Below the pieces are notes generated by a model. That model worked only from the letters and a program-made list of their open reading frames with translations, made no database searches and was not told where the DNA came from. Both the position numbers and the translations under genes were made by a program. From Clostridium sp. TW13 (GTDB lineage Bacteria > Bacillota > Clostridia > Clostridiales > Clostridiaceae): DNA of 64,000 bases. Positions within the stretch are counted from its first letter, which is position 1; every line of letters begins with the position of its first letter. Below, piece by piece: positions 1-6,818 of the stretch. The DNA lies in contig NZ_BROD01000001.1 in the NCBI RefSeq assembly GCF_024345225.1, forward strand, positions 3,732,516 to 3,796,515. The letters run 5' to 3'.

Positions 1-84
1 ATCTATCCTACAAATAAACAGATTAATAGCATCTTCACTGCAAATATCTCTAATTATGATCTTCTCATCTTTATAATAAATCAT
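1..84 (-). CDS. GNAT-type acetyltransferase, N-terminal fragment (runs off left edge)
   Basis: An ATG at 84 preceded by GGAGGG opens a frame that stays open for 28 codons to the window edge. The peptide begins MIYYKDEKIIIRDICSEDAI. The pattern of a strand ending in IIRD followed by SEDAINLF is typical of the first strand and helix of GNAT N-acetyltransferases, but the acetyl-CoA-binding motif lies outside the window. It is downstream of the methyltransferase on the same strand, 29 bases away, so the two may be cotranscribed. Substrate unknown. Confidence 0.6.
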   Translation of the reverse strand, partial: MIYYKDEKIIIRDICSEDAINLFICRID

Positions 85-113
85 CGAATCCCTCCAAACA
101 TAATAGTTAAATT

Positions 114-893
114 CTATATACACTTTTTAAGTTTAAAAACTGTATATACTGGAGTATTTATATACCCTAAATATCTGTCCAAATTACAAGTCTTCCATTC
201 TTCTGGTGGTAATGGTTCTACTAATTCTTCAATTACTATTCCTGATTTAACAATAGCATTTATATAGTCTGCCATAGTATGATGATAACTATATGAAAGA
301 CTATCCTCAATGTTATCATTGTATTCAATCCAAGGCTGTATATAGGCCCTTAAGCTTTTATCTAAATATCTAATTGTCCAATCCTCATCCTTTGGAAAGC
401 TTACAGCATCTTTTATTACTGGATAGCATGCTGAATAAACAGGATTGATTACAGATAAAATACATGTACCTTCCTTAGCTAGAATCCTATAAATATCTCT
501 CATTACTCTATTCAAATTTTCTATATAATGTAGAGTAGTTGATGAGAAAATAAAATCAAAACTATTATCTTGAATTTCAGACATATCTTCTATATTTTTG
601 TGCAAAAATTGTACAATAGATCCTCTTTCATTTTTAATTTCCTTACCTATTTTGATCATTGCTTCTGACATATCTAAGCCAACAATTTGCTTTGGTTGAA
701 ACTCTTCAAAAAGAAAACTAAACCTTCCAGTTCCGCACCCCAAATCAATTATTCTCTTATCTTTAAGATTTGGAAGCATAGTTTTTATTGCCATCCACTC
801 AATTTTATTACTATATGAATCTTCACCTGCAGTAAAATCTTCATATGCCTGAGCCATATCATTCCAATCTTTCTCTATATCCACATTATTCAT
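114..893 (-). CDS. class I SAM-dependent methyltransferase
   Basis: About 259 residues. The SAM-binding motif I is visible as IIDLGCGTGRFSFLF near residues 48-62, followed by an acidic strand end (VGLDMSEAM) and a post-motif segment DFIFSSTTLHYIENL, the usual layout of UbiE/Tam-like small-molecule methyltransferases. Soluble, cytoplasmic. The ATG at 893 is chosen over the TTG one codon upstream because AGGGGAT sits eight bases before it. The acceptor molecule cannot be inferred. It precedes a partial acetyltransferase on the same strand and is separated from the next upstream gene by a hairpin terminator. Confidence 0.85.
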   Translation of the reverse strand: MNNVDIEKDWNDMAQAYEDFTAGEDSYSNKIEWMAIKTMLPNLKDKRIIDLGCGTGRFSFLFEEFQPKQIVGLDMSEAMIKIGKEIKNERGSIVQFLHKNIEDMSEIQDNSFDFIFSSTTLHYIENLNRVMRDIYRILAKEGTCILSVINPVYSACYPVIKDAVSFPKDEDWTIRYLDKSLRAYIQPWIEYNDNIEDSLSYSYHHTMADYINAIVKSGIVIEELVEPLPPEEWKTCNLDRYLGYINTPVYTVFKLKKCI

Positions 894-1000
894 CAATCTA
901 TCCCCTTACTATTTCTTATTTCTTTAAATTGAAGGTCCCACAATTTCCTTAACTTTAATCACTTTCTTAATCCCTCATATCATGTTTGCCTTAAAAATAA

Positions 1001-1038
1001 AAAAACTGTGGCTATACCTTGATAGTACCACAGTTTTT
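1001..1038 (-). terminator. rho-independent terminator (both strands possible)
   Basis: Perfect 11-bp inverted repeat AAAAACTGTGG / CCACAGTTTTT around a 16-base loop, A- and T-flanked on both sides. It sits just after the stop of the CD3324-type gene. A near copy with the same CTGTGG stem occurs at 63561-63597. Confidence 0.8.
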
Positions 1039-1053
1039 GCCAATTATTCAATT

Positions 1054-1353
1054 TCATAAACATTTATGTAGAGTTCTTGAGAAAAGTTCTTTTTCTTTGC
1101 TTATAACTCTACGTATACTCTGCTCTGAGAGAAAATATTCTTTTGCCAATTCTGCAATCTTCATTCCTTCTATATATTTAATATAGATCTCATTATTGCG
1201 CATTTTAAGGCTTTCTTTTGTACCGCTATTTTCTCCCCAAGCTTTGTGATTTTCCTCTTTTCTAGGAATGTATATATATCCACCATCAACATACTGTTGA
1301 ATTATTTTCACTATGTGTTCTGGCAGAACATTTTGTGCTTTAATATAATCCAT
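1054..1353 (-). CDS. CD3324-type small HTH regulator
   Basis: 99 residues with the characteristic block GGYIYIPRKEENHKAWGEN (residues about 24-42) followed by a C-terminal helix-turn-helix of Mor/resolvase type (EGMKIAELAKEYFLSEQSIR). This is the architecture of the uncharacterised CD3324 family common in Clostridia, presumed DNA-binding. Strong RBS (GGGAGGAGC) nine bases before the ATG. No adjacent gene forms an obvious operon with it. The 3' tail and terminator of this gene recur in degenerate form at 63561-63660 near the other end of the window. Target genes unknown. Confidence 0.7.
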   Translation of the reverse strand: MDYIKAQNVLPEHIVKIIQQYVDGGYIYIPRKEENHKAWGENSGTKESLKMRNNEIYIKYIEGMKIAELAKEYFLSEQSIRRVISKEKELFSRTLHKCL

Positions 1354-1388
1354 AATATTTGCTCCTCCCTAATATTTCTTTAGGTTGA

Positions 1389-1453
1389 GACATCTAAAAA
1401 TAAACACCCAGTCCAAATACACTAGTATATAAACCTCTGTACTTTCAGATGCC
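1389..1453. repeat. dispersed imperfect hairpin repeat, copy 1
   Basis: About 65 bases bounded by gacatctaaaaat and ctttcagatgcc, which are imperfect inverted repeats of each other. Related copies lie at 3281-3328, 8729-8768 (opposite orientation) and 41747-41807. It is intergenic and non-coding. Function unknown; it resembles a small palindromic intergenic repeat rather than a terminator, because no T-run follows. Confidence 0.5.
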
Positions 1454-1541
1454 TAAAAGCAAAAACCACAATTATATTTCTTTAGAGCAAAATTATTAAA
1501 TCCCTTTTATGATGGATATGCTCTATCATAATATCAGTTAT

Positions 1542-1637
1542 TTAAAAATTTAGCTCCAAACGAATTATTCTAAATATATTTTCTTGTGGTCTTCGCTTGG
1601 AGCATCTGCGTGTCTTCATTGGCCAAAGTTGATCCAT
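1542..1637 (-). CDS. small ORF, 31 residues, basic peptide
   Basis: A 31-codon frame starting MDQLWPMKTRRCSKRRPQEN lies alone in the 400-base gap between hisS and the CD3324-type gene. Support is a good RBS (AAAGGAG, about nine bases before the ATG) and the clustered basic residues. There is no visible signal peptide or membrane segment. I do not recognise a family. It could be a real small protein or a chance ORF; the RBS tilts it towards real. The rest of the gap 1354-1754 holds repeat copy 1 and AT-rich sequence only. Confidence 0.35.
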   Translation of the reverse strand: MDQLWPMKTRRCSKRRPQENIFRIIRLELNF

Positions 1638-1754
1638 AACAAACTCTCCTTTCTCTTAAAATTTTGAATACAGTCTTTCCCAAATATGATTAAATTATAT
1701 AATATTCTATATGCCTTTGTATAGTGTTGCTATATACACTTCTCTAATATAATC

Positions 1755-3053
1755 TTATATTTTATCAGCATTTAATATATAATCATCTCCATTTATCATA
1801 TCTTTAACCTTTATTACGCCTGTTGCAACTTCATCTTCACCCACAATAATAACCTTAGGTATGCCTAATTTATTTGCGTAACTTAATTTTTTCTTTAACT
1901 TATCGTTATCTTCTAAATAAATTTCTACACCTTTACCACTGCTTAACAACTTCTTATAGAGTTCTCCGCAAAACTCCAAGGTATCCCCAATTGGTATAAT
2001 TAAATACTCCACTGAACTTTCAACTACATATTTATCTATAAAACCAATTTCTTTTAGAACAAAGAACAACCTGGTAAGCCCAATAGATATCCCAACTCCA
2101 GGTAAGACTTTATCTGTATAATTTTGCGCTAGGCTATCATATCTGCCACCTGAGCAAATAGAGCCATAAACTTCATTGCCTAACAAAAAGGTTTCAAACA
2201 CTGTTCCTGTGTAATAATCTAATCCTCTTATAATCTTTAAGTTTACAACATATTCATCTTCCCCTACCCCTAAAATTGTTAGCATACTTAATACTTGCTT
2301 AAGTTCCTCAATTCCTGTTTTCAGTTCTTGTGAGTTTATCCTTAGCTCTTCTAATTTAGCTATCATCTCATCACCATTTCCTTGCATGTTAATTACCTTA
2401 TTTATAACACTGCTCTTCTCTGCTCCAACTGTTTCAATTAATTGCTCAGCAAATGAAGTTTCACCAATCTTGTCATACTTATCAATTAAAGTCATAACTT
2501 CAGTAGTTTCAATTATCTCTAATTCTTTTAATATTGCAGCTAATATTTTTCTATTACTTATCTGAAATTTATAATTTTCTAGGCCTATCGCCTTAAATGC
2601 TTTGGATGCCATACTTATTACCAACGCATCATTATTTATGCTTAACTTTTCATTGCCTATAACATCTATATCGCATTGATAAAGCTCTCTATATCTTCCC
2701 CTTTGATTTCTTTCCCCTCTATATACTTTTCCTATTTGATATCTTTTAAATGGGAAGGTCAGCTCATTAAAATATTGAGCTACAAATCTTGCCACTGGCA
2801 CTGTTAAGTCAAACCTTAAGGACAAATCATTGCTTCCCTTATTAAATCTATATACTTGCTTTTCAGTTTCTCCTGCTGATTTTGCAAGTAGCACTTCTGA
2901 TTTTTCTATTATTGGTGTATCCATTGGCAGAAATCCACTTTCTTCATAAACCTTTGTGATTTTTCTTACTATGTCATTAAAAGCTTGCTGATCTCTTGGT
3001 AGTAATTCCATAAACCCTGGTAGTATACTTGGTTTTATTTTATTGTTTTTCAT
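1755..3053 (-). CDS. hisS: histidine--tRNA ligase (HisRS)
   Basis: 432 residues, normal length for HisRS. It charges tRNA-His with histidine using ATP. Class II motif 2 reads KVYRGERNQRGRYRELYQCD (about residues 109-128); the HisRS signatures RGLDYYTGTVFE and CSGGRYDSL follow near residues 275 and 298; the C-terminal 90 residues form the anticodon-binding domain, which separates it from HisZ, the catalytically inactive paralogue. The motif-2 wording (YQCDID) is closer to the archaeal/eukaryotic style than to the Bacillus FHQ style, suggesting this may be a second, divergent HisRS. RBS GAGGAGAG before the ATG. Expression appears controlled by a histidine leader peptide and terminator directly upstream. 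Confidence 0.93.
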   Translation of the reverse strand: MKNNKIKPSILPGFMELLPRDQQAFNDIVRKITKVYEESGFLPMDTPIIEKSEVLLAKSAGETEKQVYRFNKGSNDLSLRFDLTVPVARFVAQYFNELTFPFKRYQIGKVYRGERNQRGRYRELYQCDIDVIGNEKLSINNDALVISMASKAFKAIGLENYKFQISNRKILAAILKELEIIETTEVMTLIDKYDKIGETSFAEQLIETVGAEKSSVINKVINMQGNGDEMIAKLEELRINSQELKTGIEELKQVLSMLTILGVGEDEYVVNLKIIRGLDYYTGTVFETFLLGNEVYGSICSGGRYDSLAQNYTDKVLPGVGISIGLTRLFFVLKEIGFIDKYVVESSVEYLIIPIGDTLEFCGELYKKLLSSGKGVEIYLEDNDKLKKKLSYANKLGIPKVIIVGEDEVATGVIKVKDMINGDDYILNADKI

Positions 3054-3085
3054 ATATATCTCTCCTCATATAATATTTTAAATGC

Positions 3086-3117
3086 AAAAAAACCATGTAG
3101 GCGTATCTCCTACATGG
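3086..3117 (-). terminator. attenuator terminator in the hisS leader
   Basis: On the minus strand a perfect 9-bp stem CCATGTAGG / CCTACATGG with a seven-base loop is followed immediately by seven T residues. It lies between the leader peptide ORF and the hisS start codon, so it would stop transcription before hisS unless disrupted. Bases 3096-3102 in its 3' arm can instead pair with 3166-3172 upstream, a candidate antiterminator. Confidence 0.85.
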
Positions 3118-3127
3118 CTCAACAAAT

Positions 3128-3263
3128 TATGAATGCATTTAATTCATCATCACCAGCAGATACAAGCCTACAAACATAGACTTGCATCTGCTTTTTACAG
3201 ACCAAGTCTTGCTAGTGATGATGATGTATAAAGTTTATTAGTTTTATATTAAATGCGTTCATA
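3128..3263 (-). promoter_or_regulatory. histidine leader-peptide attenuator, foldable leader RNA of hisS
   Basis: The transcript can fold as one long imperfect hairpin. Bases 3248-3263 (leader start region) pair with 3128-3143 at 15 of 16 positions. The His-codon/stop stretch 3210-3223 pairs with 3145-3158 over 14 positions with one G-U. Inside it, 3181-3191 pairs with 3156-3166. Translation of the leader ORF, or a ribosome stalled at its His codons, would open the outer helices. This is the organisation of classical amino-acid attenuation. The pairings are read directly; the switching order is inference. No T-box specifier or conserved T-box TGGNACC-like sequence is visible. Confidence 0.8.
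3212..3262 (-). CDS. histidine-rich leader peptide of hisS
   Basis: A 16-residue ORF, MNAFNIKLINFIHHHH, ending in three CAT and one CAC codon directly before TAG. It has its own RBS (GGAGAGG, four to five bases before the ATG) and lies between a good promoter and the attenuator terminator of hisS. Four tandem His codons at the end of a short translated leader in front of a histidyl-tRNA synthetase gene are most simply explained as a sensor of charged tRNA-His: the ribosome would stall when it is scarce. Too short for homology, so the evidence is position, codons and RNA structure. Confidence 0.85.
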   Translation of the reverse strand: MNAFNIKLINFIHHHH

Positions 3264-3280
3264 ATACCTCTCCTTATTTA

Positions 3281-3328
3281 GACCTCTAAAAACAAATAGG
3301 CTTATATGCTAGTCTATTTTCAGATGCC
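3281..3328. repeat. dispersed imperfect hairpin repeat, copy 2
   Basis: About 48 bases bounded by gacctctaaaaac and ctattttcagatgcc. It lies inside the predicted 5' untranslated region of hisS, between promoter and leader peptide RBS. Its right half matches the reverse complement of copy 3 at 8729-8768 closely (shared CTAGCATAT core on the opposite strand). Confidence 0.55.
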
Positions 3329-3350
3329 CTATCAAAATTAAATTGTAATC

Positions 3351-3379
3351 ATTATATAGTATTAACAATTTATTTGCAA
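3351..3379 (-). promoter_or_regulatory. promoter of the hisS leader transcript
   Basis: Minus-strand TTGCAA (3379-3374) and a perfect TATAAT (3356-3351) separated by 17 bases, a textbook vegetative sigma-A promoter. It is about 90 bases upstream of the leader peptide start. Confidence 0.7.
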
Positions 3380-3411
3380 TACTAATATAAATTTATATAT
3401 TTTTTCTTCCT

Positions 3412-4230
3412 CTATTTAACCTTCTCACCATCATATAAAATGCTCCAATTTTCAAATTTGCACTCTAAACCTTCAAATCTCTCATCCTTAAACTGAGACC
3501 CAACTACAGTTCCGTCAATAATTTTCCCCACATCATTTATAATATCATCTATTATAGATACATTAAATGGCTTATCATTGCATCTAGCATGTCCAGTATA
3601 TATATAATTAAACTCAGAACAATGTTTTTTAAGTTCTTTCATGCTATTTAGGTACTTAGTTAAAGTTACAGACTCTGGTAACTGCATCCACAACCATCCT
3701 ATTATAGAATCACCTCCAAATAAGGTTTTATCTTGCTCATCTAATAAGGCAATACTTCCAGCAGTATGTCCTGGTAATTCAATAACTTTCAATTGCTTAT
3801 TACCTATATCTATCACATCTCCAGCCTTTATTGGTAATACCTTGCATGATTTAAGATTGATCCAGCTTTCAACCTCTTCTTCATTAATATCAGCAGATGG
3901 ATTATGACTCATGTTCATTTCAAATAGCTTTCTTTTTTCCTCTGCTGAAAAAGTCTCTTTATACAAGGTCATATCAGCTTCTGATATATATGCTTCTTCA
4001 AATTGATAATTTCCCCATACATGATCACAATGTGCATGGGTGTTTACAACAACTACTGGCAAATTTGTTAGCCCTTTTACCAAAGAATATATATCTCCGA
4101 AGCCCAAAGTTGTATCAATTAAGACTGCCTTACTTTCACCTACTACTAAGTATGCTGCACACTTTCCATCAGCATCAATTAAATAAACATCCTTGCAAAT
4201 CTCTTGTACGAAAAATTTTGTTTCTTCCAT
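3412..4230 (-). CDS. MBL-fold metallo-hydrolase
   Basis: 272 residues. The zinc-ligand motif THAHCDH appears near residue 64, a further His in LPGHTAGS near residue 155, Asp in FGGDS near residue 173 and His in TGHARC near residue 213, so the full metallo-beta-lactamase-fold ligand set is present. Cytoplasmic, no signal peptide. Substrate is unknown; the family includes glyoxalase II-like and lactonase-like hydrolases. The gene is divergent from the zinc alcohol dehydrogenase at 4404. ATG with AGGGGT RBS. A second, shorter MBL protein is at 6819-7451 but the two are not close paralogues. Confidence 0.85.
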   Translation of the reverse strand: MEETKFFVQEICKDVYLIDADGKCAAYLVVGESKAVLIDTTLGFGDIYSLVKGLTNLPVVVVNTHAHCDHVWGNYQFEEAYISEADMTLYKETFSAEEKRKLFEMNMSHNPSADINEEEVESWINLKSCKVLPIKAGDVIDIGNKQLKVIELPGHTAGSIALLDEQDKTLFGGDSIIGWLWMQLPESVTLTKYLNSMKELKKHCSEFNYIYTGHARCNDKPFNVSIIDDIINDVGKIIDGTVVGSQFKDERFEGLECKFENWSILYDGEKVK

Positions 4231-4370
4231 TTCTACCCCTCTTTTCCCATAGTATTTTGTGTATATTTATTACTCTGTTAACATTATTATACTACCAGTG
4301 AAACGTTTTGTCTCTTAAATATGAGCTGAATTTTCTTTAAAAATAGCTATATTAACAATTACACATGGTC

Positions 4371-4384
4371 ATACTAATTAGTAT
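4371..4384. promoter_or_regulatory. palindromic candidate operator before the alcohol dehydrogenase
   Basis: Perfect 14-base palindrome ATACTAATTAGTAT ending six bases before the RBS of the alcohol dehydrogenase gene. In AT-rich DNA such palindromes can arise by chance, so this is only a candidate regulator site. Confidence 0.3.
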
Positions 4385-4403
4385 TAAACGGAGGTGAAAA
4401 TTA

Positions 4404-5540
4404 ATGAAGGCAATTGTTTATGAAGGTATAAGAAATGTTAAAGTAAAAGAAGTTAAAGACCCTAAAATTGAAAAAGCTGATGATATAATCGTAAGAGTAA
4501 CTTCAACAGCTATCTGCGGATCAGATCTTCACTTAATTCATGGACTTGTTCCTAATATGCCAAAGGGCTTTATATTGGGTCATGAGACTATGGGAATAGT
4601 TGAGGAAGCTGGCAAAGAGGTAAGTAACTTAAAAAAAGGTGACAGAGTCATTGTTCCCTTTCCTGTTGCTTGTGGCCACTGCTGGTATTGTGAACATGAT
4701 TTATGGAGTCAGTGCGATAATTCTAATTCTAATGGAGAAATTGGTGCAATACTAGGTTATAGTGATACTTTTGGAGGTTATGATGGCGGTCAAGCACAAT
4801 ATCTAAGAGTTCCTTACGCTAACGTAGGTCCTAAAGTCATTCCAGAAGAACTAACTGATGAGCAAGTTCTATTTTTAACTGATATTTTACCAACTTCCCT
4901 TTGGAGCGTTGATATGGCTGGAGTAAAGGTAGGAGACACTGTAGTAGTTCTAGGTTGCGGTCCTGTAGGCTTATTAACACAAAAATGGGCTATATATAAG
5001 GGAGCAAAAAGAGTAATTGCTGTTGATTGTATAGATTATAGATTAGAACATGCCAAAAAATACAACCAAGTAGAAACAGTAAACTTTCAGGAACATGATA
5101 ATACTGGAGAATACCTTAAAGAAATCACTCATGGAGGAGCAGATGCTGTTATAGACTGCGTTGGAATGGATGGTAAAATGTCTAATATTGAAAAGGTAGA
5201 AACAATGCTTAAGCTTCAAGGAGGATCAAAATCCGCCATTGAAATAGCAACTCAGGCAGTAAGAAAAGGTGGAACTGTCATGCTAACAGGAGTTTATGGA
5301 GCCAGATACAATAACTTTCCTTTAGGCGACTTCTTCTCTAGAAATGTAACATTGAAAATGGGTCAATGTCCTGCTAACTCTTACATAGACCCTATATTAG
5401 ACTTAATTAAAAATGGTAAATTTGATGCAAGAGATATAATAACTCATAAGCTTTCCATTGATAAGGGTGAACATGCCTATAAAATATTTGATGGCAAAGA
5501 AGACAACTGCATAAAGGTTATATTGAAACCTCAAGCTTAA
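4404..5540 (+). CDS. zinc-dependent alcohol dehydrogenase (medium-chain, formaldehyde-dehydrogenase-like)
   Basis: 378 residues, medium-chain dehydrogenase family. The catalytic zinc region CGSDLH (residues about 38-43) and GHETMG are present, and the structural zinc lobe has four cysteines in the run CGHCWYCEHDLWSQC. The NAD(P)-binding Rossmann motif is VLGCGPVGLL. The long insertions and overall length resemble the glutathione-independent formaldehyde/threonine dehydrogenase-like branch common in bacteria. It oxidises an alcohol or reduces an aldehyde in the cytoplasm; the exact substrate cannot be told. RBS GGAGGTG. Single gene with its own terminator at 5556. Confidence 0.9.
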   Translation: MKAIVYEGIRNVKVKEVKDPKIEKADDIIVRVTSTAICGSDLHLIHGLVPNMPKGFILGHETMGIVEEAGKEVSNLKKGDRVIVPFPVACGHCWYCEHDLWSQCDNSNSNGEIGAILGYSDTFGGYDGGQAQYLRVPYANVGPKVIPEELTDEQVLFLTDILPTSLWSVDMAGVKVGDTVVVLGCGPVGLLTQKWAIYKGAKRVIAVDCIDYRLEHAKKYNQVETVNFQEHDNTGEYLKEITHGGADAVIDCVGMDGKMSNIEKVETMLKLQGGSKSAIEIATQAVRKGGTVMLTGVYGARYNNFPLGDFFSRNVTLKMGQCPANSYIDPILDLIKNGKFDARDIITHKLSIDKGEHAYKIFDGKEDNCIKVILKPQA

Positions 5541-5555
5541 TGATTATATATTCAA

Positions 5556-5590
5556 AATCACTATCATGTTTTCAATGATAGTGATTTCTT
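5556..5590. terminator. bidirectional terminator between alcohol dehydrogenase and marR
   Basis: 12-bp perfect stem AATCACTATCAT / ATGATAGTGATT with a seven-base loop between the convergent alcohol dehydrogenase and MarR genes; T-rich on the plus side. Confidence 0.85.
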
Positions 5591-5606
5591 ATTTATTTCC
5601 ACTTAT

Positions 5607-6041
5607 TTAATCTCCTATCCAATCTCTTCTTAGATACATTTTTATCATCTCAACATTATCTCTACCTATTTTCATAGAGATTTCTTCTTCCATCTTCTTT
5701 TTTATCTTCAACATTTCACTGCAATAAACCTTGCCTTTTTCCGTTAAGACAATTAGCTTATCACGCTTGTTGCCTTCAATATCTTCCATCTTAATGTAAC
5801 CCTGCTCAATTAACTTTTTGGCACATTTATGAGCTGCCTGTCTTGTTACCCCTACCTTTCTTGCACTTTCTGCTATGGTAAGGCTGCTTTTCTCTAGCAT
5901 TGCAAGCATATGAGCTTCAGTGTCAGTCACTTCTTCTCCTCCATTTTCTAACCATAACTTCATAACTTCCCTTCGAAGTTTTTTATGCTTTTCACTAATT
6001 AAATCTATTAAATTCAACTCTTGTAAATAATCATCCATCAT
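5607..6041 (-). CDS. MarR-family transcriptional regulator
   Basis: 144 residues from the ATG at 6041, chosen because AGAGAGG lies eight bases upstream; an upstream in-frame extension lacks an RBS. The winged helix is visible in LTIAESARKVGVTRQAAHKC (about residues 75-94 of the shorter form) followed by the wing with IEGNKRDKLIVLTEKG. MarR proteins bind as dimers to palindromes and are usually released by small ligands. It is divergent from the DUF2798 gene, and two related palindromes in that promoter are probable operators, so it likely represses that gene and itself. Confidence 0.85.
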   Translation of the reverse strand: MMDDYLQELNLIDLISEKHKKLRREVMKLWLENGGEEVTDTEAHMLAMLEKSSLTIAESARKVGVTRQAAHKCAKKLIEQGYIKMEDIEGNKRDKLIVLTEKGKVYCSEMLKIKKKMEEEISMKIGRDNVEMIKMYLRRDWIGD

Positions 6042-6211
6042 AAGAATAACCTCTCTTTTGTTTAAACTCTTTTTCTTGAACAACCTATTATACCAGTAAA
6101 CTATTTATATTCTAATAAAATACACATTCCTTTGCACTATACTTGGCATTGATATAGATTTCTTTTTGAATTTCATATGTTTATTATAATACATTTATAG
6201 CTTAAAGTATA

Positions 6212-6226
6212 GTCAACCAAGTTGAC
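6212..6226. promoter_or_regulatory. candidate MarR operator 1
   Basis: Perfect inverted repeat GTCAACCAAGTTGAC overlapping the -35 box of the DUF2798 promoter. The core GTCAACCAAG is repeated in operator 2. Confidence 0.6.
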
Positions 6227-6251
6227 AATGTTTAAATTTTGATGCTATAAT
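6222..6251 (+). promoter_or_regulatory. promoter of the DUF2798 gene
   Basis: Consensus TTGACA at 6222-6227 and TATAAT at 6246-6251, spaced 18 bases. Flanked by the two candidate MarR operators, so repressor binding would block polymerase. Confidence 0.7.
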
Positions 6252-6252
6252 A

Positions 6253-6275
6253 AATTGTCAACCAAGATTACAATT
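6253..6275. promoter_or_regulatory. candidate MarR operator 2
   Basis: Near-perfect 23-base palindrome with ends AATTGT / ACAATT and the shared core GTCAACCAAG, positioned just downstream of the -10 box. Confidence 0.55.
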
Positions 6276-6296
6276 TATTATAAAAGGAGATTCATA

Positions 6297-6752
6297 ATGG
6301 GAAAAAATAAAAAAGAAAATTTTATATTTACACTTATATGTTGTGCACTAATGGTTTTCGGAATGGCTTTATACAATGTTATTTTAAGAAATGGAATTAA
6401 TAGTTCTTTACTAAAGGAAACTCTAATGGGCTTTTTGCCTGTCTTTTTTGTAGCACTAATTTTAGATTGGTTCGTTGTTGGTAAAATTGCAAAATCAATT
6501 GTAGCAAAAATAGTAGATCATAATGCTCCACTAATTAAGAAAGTTTTACTTATTTCATTTTTCATGGTTTGTGGCATGAGTTTTTGTATAACATTAATTG
6601 TATCAGCTGCTCACATGGGAATATCAGCAGACTTTCCACTATTGTTTTTAAAAGCTTGGGGAATGAACTTTATATGTGCACTACCTCTTCAATTACTTAT
6701 AGTAGGACCAATTGCTAGAGGCATATTCTTTAAAATGTACCCTGCTAACTAA
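6297..6752 (+). CDS. DUF2798 small membrane protein
   Basis: 151 residues from the ATG at 6297 (AAGGAGA seven bases upstream); the longer upstream frame runs into the operator and has no RBS. Four hydrophobic segments: about residues 7-27, 41-62, 78-100 and 118-140, with the repeated signature of a small residue/Pro-rich helix end (GMALYN, GMSFCI; ALPLQLLIVGPIAR near the C-terminus). This matches the DUF2798 family of integral membrane proteins of unknown function, often controlled by MarR regulators. The divergent MarR gene and two operators support that here. Confidence 0.75.
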   Translation: MGKNKKENFIFTLICCALMVFGMALYNVILRNGINSSLLKETLMGFLPVFFVALILDWFVVGKIAKSIVAKIVDHNAPLIKKVLLISFFMVCGMSFCITLIVSAAHMGISADFPLLFLKAWGMNFICALPLQLLIVGPIARGIFFKMYPAN

Positions 6753-6753
6753 T

Positions 6754-6785
6754 AAAAGCACTAATCTTCTGAGATTAGTGCTTTT
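6754..6785. terminator. bidirectional terminator
   Basis: 14-bp perfect stem AAAAGCACTAATCT / AGATTAGTGCTTTT with a TCTG loop between the convergent DUF2798 and MBL genes. Confidence 0.9.
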
Positions 6786-6818
6786 GATTTTAAATATTAT
6801 ATAATTTTTCTTTGCATA

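Noticed and set aside
1755-3053. HisZ (ATP phosphoribosyltransferase regulatory subunit) instead of HisRS
   Set aside because: The RGLDYYTG and SGGRYD signatures and the complete C-terminal anticodon-binding domain argue for a real synthetase, and no his biosynthesis genes are adjacent.
3086-3263. T-box riboswitch in front of hisS
   Set aside because: No specifier loop, AG-bulge or TGGNACC-like T-box sequence; the His-codon ORF and terminator explain the region better.
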